DNA from: Roseburia lenta
GTDB taxonomy: Bacteria; Bacillota; Clostridia; Lachnospirales; Lachnospiraceae
Reading direction: 5' to 3'
Assembly: GCF_014287435.1 (NCBI RefSeq)
Contig: NZ_JACOPG010000003.1
Span: forward strand, 310,001 to 374,000
DNA length: 64,000 nt
The notes below the pieces were generated by a model that was not told the origin of the DNA, searched no databases, and was given only the letters and a program-made list of their open reading frames with translations. Shown piece by piece: positions 8,391 to 15,920 of the stretch. How positions within the stretch are numbered: position 1 is the stretch's first letter; every line of letters begins with the position of its first letter. The translations under genes were made by a program, and so were the position numbers.

Positions 8391-8966
8391 TTAAAAAATA
8401 TTTTTATTTGCTTTGGCTTGAAAGAGCATAAGTTGATACATTTCTTCCGGTGTCTCCGGACATCCGTCTTCCAGCCACATGCGGATCATGGCAGTTAGCC
8501 CGGTGTAGTAAAAGGTAGCACAATAATTCGCCTGACGCGCAGAGGTGATACCATGGCGGACGGCGTATTGGTGAATGCCATCTGTATGTTCGAAGGTGGC
8601 AACAACAGACAGAAATGGTAACTGTGATACCCGTGTGATATAGACCTGATAAAAGGAGCGGTACTTCAAAATATGTTCAAAGAGCGATAGTATGGAAGCA
8701 TGGTGGAGTTCGCCCTGTGAGTCCATCTTTCGAAAGTTTGCACAGTCCTCATCCCGCAATTCGAGAAAAAGCCGTTGGGCTACAGCATCAAAAAAATGAT
8801 TCATATCGCCAAAATGAGAATAAAAAGTGGCGCGTGTAATGCCGGCTTTCTGACAGAGCAGGGAAATGGAGATGTTGTCAAAATCATGCGTATCTAACAA
8901 GTCTAAAAAAGTAGCGCAGATGTGAGCATCTGTTTCCTGAAATTTTCTGTTGTTTTTCGTGTTCAT
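8391..8966 (-). CDS. TetR/AcrR-family transcriptional regulator
   Basis: The 191-residue product has an N-terminal helix-turn-helix: residues about 20-60 read ISISLLCQKAGITRATFYSHF, the typical TetR recognition region. The C-terminal half is a ligand-binding helical domain with the end region YTGLTAMIRMWLEDG seen in the TetR_C_7/C_8 type. It lies directly after a MATE pump gene on the same strand, 100 bases downstream, so control of that pump and of itself is likely. Two palindromes fill the gap before its start (9000-9020 and 9029-9043), one over the probable -10 box (TATGAT with an upstream TG). The inducer is unknown. Confidence 0.88.
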   Translation of the reverse strand: MNTKNNRKFQETDAHICATFLDLLDTHDFDNISISLLCQKAGITRATFYSHFGDMNHFFDAVAQRLFLELRDEDCANFRKMDSQGELHHASILSLFEHILKYRSFYQVYITRVSQLPFLSVVATFEHTDGIHQYAVRHGITSARQANYCATFYYTGLTAMIRMWLEDGCPETPEEMYQLMLFQAKANKNIF

Positions 8967-8999
8967 CTATAATCCTCTTATCTTAAATTTGATCAATCT

Positions 9000-9043
9000 G
9001 CTATCTCGCAAGGAGATAGCCATAAACTTATGATGACATCATA
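9000..9043. promoter_or_regulatory. Two operator-like palindromes before tetR
   Basis: GCTATCTC (9000-9007) and GAGATAGC (9013-9020) are perfect inverted 8-mers with a five-base centre. TATGATG (9029-9035) and CATCATA (9037-9043) are perfect 7-mers around one base. On the minus strand the second palindrome contains TATGAT preceded by TG, a plausible extended -10 of tetR. The placement fits autorepression by the TetR protein. The first hairpin lacks a T run in either direction and so is not a terminator. Confidence 0.5.
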
Positions 9044-9066
9044 GCACGGATTTTGCAAAAATGGCA

Positions 9067-10425
9067 TTAAATTTCGGAAAGTGTGCGAAGTTTTTTGTAG
9101 TGATGCAAGGCGAAAATCAGCGCCAGCCCAAGGGCAATAAAGGTCGCAAGCGGCTGCGCCCACACGATACCATGGAATCCGTAAAGGGAATCCAGAAGGT
9201 AAAGTGCCGGGATAAAGATCACGCCCTGCCGCAGAAGAGATACAAAAAGCGCATAGGATGGCTTCTCGGTTGATTGCAAAAAGGTGGTACAAAGTTGGTA
9301 GAGACCGATAAAAGGTCCGGAAAGTGTGCCAATGCTGATCACGTAGACACCAAGCGGAATGATCGTCGTATCATCCAAAAATGCCTTGACAAGAGTAGTG
9401 GAAAAACCACGGCACAAAAGCGTGAGCGCAAGACCGAGAATAACGGTTACAAGGGAAGTTTTTAAGATCGTCTCGCGCATACGTTTCCAATTTCTTGCAC
9501 CGTAACTGTAGGCGATGATCGGCTGGACACCCATAGCAACGCCGATTTGCAGCATGCCAATGATCATGGTGGCACGTCCGGCAACGGATAAGGCGGCTAC
9601 ATAATGATCGCCGTGTGCGACCAGAAGATTGTTTTCAAAAATGCCGGAGATACTGTTGAGCAGCGTACTGACACCGGAGGGAAGACCGATGGCAAGCACA
9701 CCGGTCGCAACGCCTTGCCCCAGTGTAAAATCGTGCAGATGAATGGTTACGTGTTTACATTTTCTTATGATGAAAACGATATAGTAAATACTACTGCTGG
9801 CGGTGCCGATCAAGGTTGCGATGGCAGCACCCGGAACTCCCATGCCAAGCACAAGAATAAAGATAGGATCCAAAATGATGTTTAATATGGTTCCCAAAAG
9901 GTTTCCGACCATAGCAGATACAGAGGCACCTTCACAACGGATGATCTGACCGGTCGCAGTATTTAGCATGGTAAGCGGTGCACCCAGCATGATCAGACTA
10001 AGGTAGGAGGCTGCGTAGCCTCTGGTATTAGCACTGGTGCCGATCAGATCCAGAATGGGGGTCTGGAATATGAGAACGATGGCGGTAAAAACAGCGCCGA
10101 TGAAGATGGAAAAATAAAAAGAAAAACTGGAGTAGTGTGCTACCTTGGAGTCATCTCCGCGTCCCATGGCAACGGAAATGCAGGAAGAAGCACCGGTGCC
10201 TATCATACTGCCCAGTGCAGATAAGAGTGTGGTGATCGGCATGCAAAGGGAAAGCCCTGTGACCTTGTAGGGGTCCTTTAACTGTCCGATAAAGTAGATG
10301 TCTGCCATGTTATAGATGACCATGATCAGAATGGTGATAACCGCTGGCAGACACATTTTGACCATGAGTTTCCAGATAGATTCCTTTGCAAAAATGTCCG
10401 GATTGAGTCTTTGTTCTTTCTTCAT
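9067..10425 (-). CDS. MATE-family efflux transporter
   Basis: A 452-residue integral membrane protein with about twelve hydrophobic segments. It shows MATE hallmarks: WKLMVKMCLPAVITILIMVIYN near the start followed by MADIYFIG, and the internal repeat with GVQPIIAYSYGARNWKR. MATE pumps export organic cations or drugs using a Na+ or H+ gradient. AGGAGG precedes the ATG on the minus strand. Its own promoter is at 10463-10490. The following tetR gene on the same strand is the likely regulator. It is distinct from the second MATE at 36819-38162. Substrate unknown. Confidence 0.92.
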   Translation of the reverse strand: MKKEQRLNPDIFAKESIWKLMVKMCLPAVITILIMVIYNMADIYFIGQLKDPYKVTGLSLCMPITTLLSALGSMIGTGASSCISVAMGRGDDSKVAHYSSFSFYFSIFIGAVFTAIVLIFQTPILDLIGTSANTRGYAASYLSLIMLGAPLTMLNTATGQIIRCEGASVSAMVGNLLGTILNIILDPIFILVLGMGVPGAAIATLIGTASSSIYYIVFIIRKCKHVTIHLHDFTLGQGVATGVLAIGLPSGVSTLLNSISGIFENNLLVAHGDHYVAALSVAGRATMIIGMLQIGVAMGVQPIIAYSYGARNWKRMRETILKTSLVTVILGLALTLLCRGFSTTLVKAFLDDTTIIPLGVYVISIGTLSGPFIGLYQLCTTFLQSTEKPSYALFVSLLRQGVIFIPALYLLDSLYGFHGIVWAQPLATFIALGLALIFALHHYKKLRTLSEI

Positions 10426-10462
10426 GTAAAAACCTCCTATTAGTTAAACAACTGTATAAATA

Positions 10463-10490
10463 ATTATAAGCATTTTTCCAAGAAGTGCAA
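10463..10490 (-). promoter_or_regulatory. Promoter of the minus-strand MATE gene
   Basis: Read on the minus strand, TTGCAC (10490-10485) and TATAAT (10468-10463) are 16 bases apart, about 38 bases before the start codon at 10425. Confidence 0.6.
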
Positions 10491-10564
10491 TAGAAAATGG
10501 AAAAATCATACAGGAAACCGCTTACTGGACCGGAAAATTTATGAAATTTTCTAAAGTGAGGCGA

Positions 10565-10593
10565 TTGACACTGTAGTTAGATTGTGCTAACAT
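10565..10593 (+). promoter_or_regulatory. Promoter of the feo operon
   Basis: TTGACA (10565-10570) and TAACAT (10588-10593) are spaced by 17 bases. The first GTTAG-N6-CTAAC box (10576-10591) lies inside the spacer and overlaps the -10 box, an ideal place for repression. Confidence 0.7.
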
Positions 10594-10678
10594 ATCAATG
10601 TAGTTAGAAAGTGCTAACCATTGTTGCTCACATGGAACAGGCATTTTCTTTTTTGACCGTGAGTTAGCGGATACTAAC
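10576..10678. promoter_or_regulatory. Three GTTAG-N6-CTAAC inverted repeats, probable metal-regulator operators
   Basis: Exact GTTAG-N6-CTAAC boxes occur at 10576-10591, 10603-10618 and 10663-10678. The first two share longer sequence (TGTAGTTAGA before, GTGCTAAC after) and lie 27 bases apart centre to centre; the third is 60 bases further. The half-sites resemble DtxR/IdeR/MntR-family operators (TTAGGTTAG-type dyads), and the genes downstream import ferrous iron. Repression by an iron-loaded DtxR-type protein is the simplest reading. No such regulator gene is in the window. Confidence 0.7.
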
Positions 10679-10718
10679 AAAAGTTTTATTTGTGCACAAA
10701 ATGAGGAAGGTGAGTAAG

Positions 10719-10931
10719 ATGATGCCTTTGGCTATGGTAAACAAAGGAGAAGAGCAGCTGATCAAAAAGGTCGGTGGCAAAGAAGAAACGAGATTGTTTC
10801 TGGAAAAATTAGGATTTGTGCCGGGATCCAAAGTCAGCGTCGTTTCGGAGGCAGATGGCAATGTGATCATCAATGTCAAAGATTCGCGTGTGGCGATCGG
10901 AAAAGAAATGGCACTTAAGATCATGGTTTAA
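10719..10931 (+). CDS. feoA: FeoA-domain protein (first copy)
   Basis: The 70-residue product is a single SH3-like FeoA domain: LGFVPGSKVSVVSEADGN is the typical turn, and the end SRVAIGKEMALKIMV is the final strand. FeoA is a small cytoplasmic partner of the FeoB ferrous-iron transporter. I chose ATG 10719 (MMPLAMV) because AGGAAGG at 10704-10710 lies eight bases before it; in-frame GTG 10692 and ATG 10701 have no comparable site. The gene is the first of four in the feo operon, right after the box-rich promoter. Confidence 0.88.
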   Translation: MMPLAMVNKGEEQLIKKVGGKEETRLFLEKLGFVPGSKVSVVSEADGNVIINVKDSRVAIGKEMALKIMV

Positions 10932-10996
10932 ATGGTACGCGTAAGACGTGCTTTTTAAATAAAGGAAAAAAATGGCAAAGGAAAGGAAGTCACAAG

Positions 10997-11224
10997 ATGA
11001 AAACATTACGTGATGTGAAGGTAGGCCAGTCCGCAGTCGTTACAAAATTAAACGGAGAGGGCGCTACCAAGAGAAGAATTATGGATATGGGTATCACAAA
11101 GGGCGTAGAAGTATATGTGCGCAAGGTCGCACCACTTGGTGATCCGATTGAAGTTACTGTAAGAGGATATGAGTTGTCTCTTCGCAAAGAAGATGCAGCC
11201 ATGATTGATGTGAAGGAGGACTAA
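10997..11224 (+). CDS. feoA: FeoA-domain protein (second copy)
   Basis: A second 75-residue FeoA-fold protein with MKTLRDVKVGQSAVV at the start, KRRIMDMGITKGVEVYVRK in the centre and ELSLRKEDAAMIDV at the end. It is not a close copy of the upstream FeoA, so it looks like an old paralogue rather than a fresh duplication. AAAGGAAAGGAAG precedes the ATG. Its stop is three bases before the feoB start codon, and the feoB ribosome site is formed by its last codons (AAGGAGG), suggesting coupled translation. Two feoA genes before feoB are common in Clostridia. Confidence 0.92.
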   Translation: MKTLRDVKVGQSAVVTKLNGEGATKRRIMDMGITKGVEVYVRKVAPLGDPIEVTVRGYELSLRKEDAAMIDVKED

Positions 11225-11227
11225 AAG

Positions 11228-13375
11228 GTGGGAGTACGTATTGCATTAGCAGGTAATCCGAACTGTGGTAAGACCACATTGTTTAATGCCCTGACCGGAG
11301 CCAACCAGTTTGTAGGAAACTGGCCGGGCGTTACGGTAGAAAAGAAAGAAGGAAAATACAAAGGAGATAAGGAAGTTACCATCACTGACTTACCGGGTAT
11401 TTATTCTTTGTCCCCTTATACATTGGAGGAAGTCGTTGCAAGAAATTATCTGATCGACGAGCATCCGGATGCCATTTTAAATATCGTTGATGGTACCAAC
11501 TTGGAAAGAAACCTCTACCTGACAACACAGTTGGTAGAACTTGGAATCCCGGTTGTTGTTGCGATCAACATGATCGACGTTGTTGCCAAGAATGGCGACC
11601 AGATCAATTCCAAGAGACTTGCCGAAGAACTGGGTGTTGAGGTTGTAGAGATCTCCGCATTAAAGGGTACCGGTGTAGAGGATGCAGCAGCAAGAGCCAT
11701 CGCCGCTACTTCTAAGAAGTCTCAGAAGGCTAAGCATTCTTTCAATGGTTCTGTAGAGCATGCATTTGCTCATATCGAAGAACTTTGCTTACATAACATT
11801 GATGATGAGAATCTGCAGCGTTGGTATGCGATCAAGTTATTTGAGCGTGATACCAAGGTACAGGAAAAGTTAGGATTATCACAGGATATCATCGCACATA
11901 TCGAAAAAGATATTGTTTCCTGTGAAGAAGAACTGGATGATGATGCAGAATCCATCATCACAGGTGAGAGATACAACTACATTGGAAGCATTATCAATGA
12001 TTGTATCAAGAAGGCACATGCGGGCGCCCTTACCACTTCAGATAAGATCGACCGTATCGTGACCAACCGTATTCTTGGTCTGCCGATCTTTGCAGCAGTT
12101 ATGTGGCTTGTTTATTATGTATCTATCACAACCGTTGGTGGATTCCTGACTGACTGGACCAATGATGTACTCTTTGGCGAGATCATTCCTCCGGCAATTG
12201 AGAACTTCTTAGTTTCTATCAATTGTGCTGACTGGTTGCAGGGATTGATCTTGGACGGTATTGTTGCCGGTGTTGGTGCAGTTCTTGGATTCGTTCCGCA
12301 GATGTTAGTTCTCTTCATCTTCCTGGGATTCCTGGAGGGATGTGGATACATGGCGCGTGTTGCTTTCGTTATGGACAGAATCTTCCGTAAGTTTGGTCTC
12401 TCCGGAAAGTCCTTCATTCCGATGCTGATCGGTACCGGATGTGGTGTTCCTGGAATCATGGCTAGTAGAACGATCGAAAATGACCGTGACCGTAAGATGA
12501 CTATCATGACAACAACCTTTATCCCATGTGGAGCAAAGTTGCCGATCATCGCTTTGATCGCAGGTGCTTTCTTCGATAACGCAGGATGGGTTTCATGGAG
12601 TGCATATTTCGTGGGTATGGCAGCAATTATTTGTTCCGGTATCATCTTGAAGAAGACAAAGATGTTCTCCGGCGATCCTGCTCCATTCGTTATGGAACTT
12701 CCTGCTTACCACTGGCCAACCGTTGGCAGTGTACTTCGTAGTATGTGGGAGCGTGGCTGGTCCTTCATCAAGAAGGCTGGTACCATCATCCTCTTATCCA
12801 CCATCGTACTCTGGTTCCTGATGAGTTTCGGATGGGCAAATGGTTCCTTCGGAATGCTCGAGGCAGAGCAGTTGGATGCAAGTATTCTTGCTAAGATCGG
12901 CACTGCGATCGCATGGATCTTTGCACCGCTTGGATGGACACAGGCAGGTCAGGGCTGGAAGATGGCAGTTGCAGCCGTATCTGGCTTGATCGCAAAAGAA
13001 AACGTTGTTGCTACCTTTGGTATGCTTTATGGATTTGCAGAAGTTGCAGAAGATGGTTCCGAAGTATGGGGCAATCTGGCGCAGGTGATGACACCAATCG
13101 CCGCTTACGGCTATCTGGTATTCAACCTTCTCTGTGCACCATGTTTCGCAGCAATGGGTGCTATCAAGAGAGAGATGAACAATCCAAAGTGGTTCTGGTT
13201 TGCAATCGGATATCAGTGTATACTTGCTTACATTGTAGCAATGTGCATCTACCAGATCGGAACACTCTTTACGGCTGGTGTCTTTGGATTTGGAACCGTT
13301 GTAGCATTTATCTTTGTGATCGGCTTTATCTATCTGCTCTTCCGCAAGGATAAATATGCAGCAATCAATAAATAA
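11228..13375 (+). CDS. feoB: Ferrous iron transporter FeoB
   Basis: The 715-residue protein has an N-terminal G domain (GNPNCGKTTLF for G1, DLPGIYSL for G3, NMID for G4), a linker helical region to about residue 270, and a C-terminal membrane part with two Gate regions and the nucleoside recognition-like fold. It imports Fe(II) across the cytoplasmic membrane. The start is GTG 11228, with AAGGAGG ten bases before it. Conserved cysteines in GTGCGVPG and FIPCGAKLP lie in the membrane part, as in other FeoB proteins. It is third in the feo operon and followed by the Cys-rich peptide gene. Confidence 0.97.
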   Translation: MGVRIALAGNPNCGKTTLFNALTGANQFVGNWPGVTVEKKEGKYKGDKEVTITDLPGIYSLSPYTLEEVVARNYLIDEHPDAILNIVDGTNLERNLYLTTQLVELGIPVVVAINMIDVVAKNGDQINSKRLAEELGVEVVEISALKGTGVEDAAARAIAATSKKSQKAKHSFNGSVEHAFAHIEELCLHNIDDENLQRWYAIKLFERDTKVQEKLGLSQDIIAHIEKDIVSCEEELDDDAESIITGERYNYIGSIINDCIKKAHAGALTTSDKIDRIVTNRILGLPIFAAVMWLVYYVSITTVGGFLTDWTNDVLFGEIIPPAIENFLVSINCADWLQGLILDGIVAGVGAVLGFVPQMLVLFIFLGFLEGCGYMARVAFVMDRIFRKFGLSGKSFIPMLIGTGCGVPGIMASRTIENDRDRKMTIMTTTFIPCGAKLPIIALIAGAFFDNAGWVSWSAYFVGMAAIICSGIILKKTKMFSGDPAPFVMELPAYHWPTVGSVLRSMWERGWSFIKKAGTIILLSTIVLWFLMSFGWANGSFGMLEAEQLDASILAKIGTAIAWIFAPLGWTQAGQGWKMAVAAVSGLIAKENVVATFGMLYGFAEVAEDGSEVWGNLAQVMTPIAAYGYLVFNLLCAPCFAAMGAIKREMNNPKWFWFAIGYQCILAYIVAMCIYQIGTLFTAGVFGFGTVVAFIFVIGFIYLLFRKDKYAAINK

Positions 13376-13413
13376 AAATGTGGCTCTTTTGAGCCGGTTT
13401 CGAGGTGAATGAT

Positions 13414-13575
13414 ATGGGAACAATCATTGTATTACTTGTACTGATCGCTATTGTTTCAGCAATCTTACACAGTTTGATCAAAAAGAAAAAATCCGGGAAA
13501 GGCTTATGCTCCGGTGACTGTGGATCGTGCGGCGGTTGTAGTTCTTGTGCTCCACCGGAAAAGAAATATAAATAA
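13414..13575 (+). CDS. FeoB-associated Cys-rich membrane peptide
   Basis: A 53-residue frame begins ATG 13414 after GAGGTGAAT. Residues 3-20 form one hydrophobic helix (GTIIVLLVLIAIVSAI), followed by a Lys-rich stretch and a cysteine cluster C-x3-C-x2-C-x2-C-x2-C near the end (LCSGDCGSCGGCSSC). This matches the short FeoB-associated Cys-rich membrane proteins found after feoB in Firmicutes. The cysteines could bind iron or take part in redox handling at the inner face; this is inference. It is the last gene of the operon and is followed by a terminator. Confidence 0.85.
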   Translation: MGTIIVLLVLIAIVSAILHSLIKKKKSGKGLCSGDCGSCGGCSSCAPPEKKYK

Positions 13576-13583
13576 AATGTGTG

Positions 13584-13617
13584 AAAATGCCAGAGGGTTT
13601 TGCCTGCTGGCATTTTT
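13584..13617 (+). terminator. Rho-independent terminator of the feo operon
   Basis: AAAATGCCAG (13584-13593) pairs with CTGGCATTTT (13607-13616), followed by further T. Confidence 0.88.
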
Positions 13618-13633
13618 CGTTGTTGGAAATAGG

Positions 13634-14126
13634 GGCGAGCCGGAAGCAAGCAGAAGTGGGCAGGACCGAAGGGGCGGGGAAGAACGCGTCGTGAAATTCT
13701 GTATCTCTAGAAAGAGGCTGTTTGTTTTTATTTATAAGAACTGTCTTTGCAAAGTTAAACAGGCTCTGGGATAGTGTTCGTCGGTGGCAGATATGAATGC
13801 AAAGCGTATTAGAGGTGCTTTGAACTTGTTATTACCAGGTAATGAGGGTACACGGATGTACCCGAAAGGAGCAACCAAACAGGACGTTTGTTTGCTCCGG
13901 TTACCACAATTTTCTGTAGGTCTAATGACAAGTTCTTAGCACCTCTTATGCGCGGCGCCCCTGAATATCTGCCACCGACGGACATATCCCGCCGCCTGTC
14001 GAAGCTGTGCAAAGACAGTTCAATTTCAAACAAGCAGCCTCTTTCAGAAATACGACGAATTTACACTCCAATACATTCTTCCCCGCCCCTTCGGTCCTGC
14101 CCACTTCTACCTGCTTCCGGCTCGCC
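13634..14126. repeat. Palindromic repeat element E2 (about 490 bp, nested hairpin)
   Basis: Outer arms 13634-13684 and 14076-14126 are inverted copies over 51 bases with two mismatches. The next layer repeats the core of element E1 (GTATCTCTAGAAAGAGGCTG near 13701; copy near 14035-14055) in the opposite overall orientation. Inside this lies a further module about 210 bp long bounded by CGTCGGTGGCAGATAT (from 13779) and its inverse (ending near 13979), containing smaller hairpins: GGAGCAACCAAAC/GTTTGTTTGCTCC (13868-13898) and GGGTAC/GTACCC (13846-13863). E1 lacks this inner module. No credible gene is present. It could be a non-autonomous mobile element, a structured RNA or both. Confidence 0.85.
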
Positions 14127-14210
14127 TCAGTACATAACGGAAAGAAAGCAGTAGACGAAAGCGCATCCTATGCATTATGATAAGAAGTAGCAAAGATAAG
14201 GAGCAAAAAG

Positions 14211-15383
14211 ATGACAGGACAGATCAAATTTTCCGTGGTGATCTCGGCATACAATGTAGAAGAATATCTGCCGGGATTGTTGCAGGATCTTTTGGAACAG
14301 ACCTATAACAACTTTGAGGTGATCCTGGTAGATGACTGTGCTACAGATCAGACGGGAGCGGTCGCGGAGTCTTACTTACAGGCATTTCGCGGCAAGCAGG
14401 CAGACTATGTCGTGATCCATAAGCCGGAGAACGAGGGGCTTAGTATGGCGCGCAATACCGGGATCTCTCATGCTGCCGGAGACTATATCCTGTTTCTGGA
14501 TGCGGATGATGGCGTGGAAAAGACCCTTTTGGAAAGGCTCTATCATGCTTTGGACGAGCAGCCGGCGGATATGGTCGTCTTTGGCTACACCGAGGACTAC
14601 TATCAAAAAAATGCCTTGTCCTATCAGGTGCAGAAGACGCCGGAATTATATTATTTTTCAGATCATATCCATGATGGCGCACAGGGGTGGAAAAGACCGC
14701 TTGCCTATGCCTATCCTTATATCATAGAACTGGAGCATGAGACTATGTTTGGCTATGCATGGAATAAGGCATACCGGCTTTCTTTCTTACAGGAACAGAA
14801 GTTGCAGTTTCAGAATATCGTCCATATTGAGGATATTTTATTTAATGTGCAGGCAGCAGGAGCATTGCAAAGTCTTTTGACGTTGCCGGATGTCTTGTAC
14901 CATTATGCCAATCGCGGACAGAGCCGCCTGACGGACAAGTATCTGCCGGAATATTTTGCCCTGCAAAAGACCAGAGTACAGGCATTCCTTAATATGCAGA
15001 TGCGAAAGATCCAGACGGTGACCGAGGGCATGACCAAAGGAGAGACAGGGGGGTTGGAAAATCTGGACGTTGGAGCATGGCGCATGCGCCTGCATGAAGT
15101 CATGGCTGGGGTATATTTCCGGTCTTTCCAGTCATCCATGGTCAGAGGCATACAGCACGGCGACAGCAAGCGCGAGGTCATGGCAAGGGCAAGGGCTGAA
15201 CTGGAAGGTCCTTTGTATGGCAGACTGCGCCGCCACTTATCGGAGGATGGGCGCGTGGCAAAGATCCTCTATGCCCCATTGGTGCGGGGAGATATCAGCG
15301 GAGCCTATCGCAGAGCCAAAGAGATCGCCTGGGCGAAAGAACATATGGCGGGAGCCTATGTAAAGTTAAAACAGAATCGGTAA
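14211..15383 (+). CDS. Family 2 glycosyltransferase
   Basis: A 390-residue GT-A fold enzyme. The N-terminus FSVVISAYNVEEYLPGLLQ, the VILVDDCATDQT strand-turn and the metal-binding DxD-like LFLDADDGV (about residues 95-103) are characteristic. The C-terminal 150 residues are an accessory helical region with an RxxEI-like lever, as in bacterial capsule and teichoic-acid transferases. It would add a sugar from a nucleotide donor to a surface glycan precursor at the cytoplasmic face. AAGGAGCAAAAAG precedes the ATG. The gene stands alone between element E2 and a terminator, not in a recognisable polysaccharide cluster, so the product cannot be named. Confidence 0.85.
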   Translation: MTGQIKFSVVISAYNVEEYLPGLLQDLLEQTYNNFEVILVDDCATDQTGAVAESYLQAFRGKQADYVVIHKPENEGLSMARNTGISHAAGDYILFLDADDGVEKTLLERLYHALDEQPADMVVFGYTEDYYQKNALSYQVQKTPELYYFSDHIHDGAQGWKRPLAYAYPYIIELEHETMFGYAWNKAYRLSFLQEQKLQFQNIVHIEDILFNVQAAGALQSLLTLPDVLYHYANRGQSRLTDKYLPEYFALQKTRVQAFLNMQMRKIQTVTEGMTKGETGGLENLDVGAWRMRLHEVMAGVYFRSFQSSMVRGIQHGDSKREVMARARAELEGPLYGRLRRHLSEDGRVAKILYAPLVRGDISGAYRRAKEIAWAKEHMAGAYVKLKQNR

Positions 15384-15387
15384 AAAG

Positions 15388-15432
15388 AAAGAAACTGACG
15401 CGGAATACTTACTTTCCGGTCAGTTTCTTTTT
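15388..15432 (+). terminator. Rho-independent terminator after the glycosyltransferase gene
   Basis: AAAGAAACTGAC (15388-15399) pairs with GTCAGTTTCTTT (15419-15430) followed by T; the A-rich left side may also let it work from the opposite strand for the gene at 15458-15700. Confidence 0.85.
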
Positions 15433-15457
15433 GTAAGGAGTATGAAAAAAAGTTACG

Positions 15458-15700
15458 TTATATTTTGCCACGCATCAGATAATCCATGATGCGCTTGGAG
15501 TCATCTGCTTCATGGGCGATGATCTCCATTTCCGGGATAGCGGAACTGGAAGAAAAAATGGTCGTCAGGGAAATAAGTTGACACAATTTTGACTTTAAGT
15601 TCAAACGGTCGCCATCAGCGGTGACGAGTTCTACCTGTCCTTCACAGGCATCAATGACTTTTAAAAATTCTTCCGGGTTTTCAATATTCATTACTTTCAT
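15458..15700 (-). CDS. Conserved small Clostridia protein of unknown function
   Basis: An 80-residue acidic soluble protein (MKVMNIENPEEFLKVIDACEG at its start; SKLCQLISLTTIFSS in the middle; DDSKRIMDYLMRG at its end). I recall similar proteins of the same length in many Lachnospiraceae genomes, sometimes labelled polyA polymerase without good cause; no enzyme motif is visible. I chose the internal ATG at 15700 because AAGGAG lies at proper distance; a longer frame starting at 15769 would include the leader hairpin. It has its own promoter and ends convergently with the upstream glycosyltransferase. Confidence 0.75.
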   Translation of the reverse strand: MKVMNIENPEEFLKVIDACEGQVELVTADGDRLNLKSKLCQLISLTTIFSSSSAIPEMEIIAHEADDSKRIMDYLMRGKI

Positions 15701-15726
15701 AAACAGCGGCTCCTTTTGTCTGTATT

Positions 15727-15794
15727 TGCCAAAGGATGTGTACTTTGGCAGGCTTTCTGGCATCATCATACAACTTGCAAAAAAGCAGTGTCAA
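15727..15794 (-). promoter_or_regulatory. Promoter and leader hairpin of the 80-residue protein gene
   Basis: On the minus strand TTGACA (15794-15789) and TATGAT (15770-15765) are 18 bases apart. Downstream, TGCCAAAG (15727-15734) and CTTTGGCA (15743-15750) form a perfect hairpin in the leader, about 20 bases before the ribosome site. It may stabilise the transcript or affect initiation. Confidence 0.6.
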
Positions 15795-15920
15795 CGAAAT
15801 TGAAAATATTACCCTATCTTCATAAAAAAATGAAAAGACAGGATCTGGACTTTAACATAAGATAATCAGTAAGAGAGTAATGATTACGCTAAAATAGCGA
15901 GATATAGGAAAGGAGCAGAC

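Noticed and set aside
8999..9021. Terminator after the minus-strand MATE gene
   Set aside because: The hairpin has no T run on either strand; operator function is more likely.
12794..13423. 209-residue antisense frame over feoB
   Set aside because: Cys/His/Lys-rich composition typical of an antisense shadow; feoB is certain on the plus strand.
13809..14154. Open frames on both strands inside E2
   Set aside because: They follow the palindrome, lack ribosome sites and show no protein family character.
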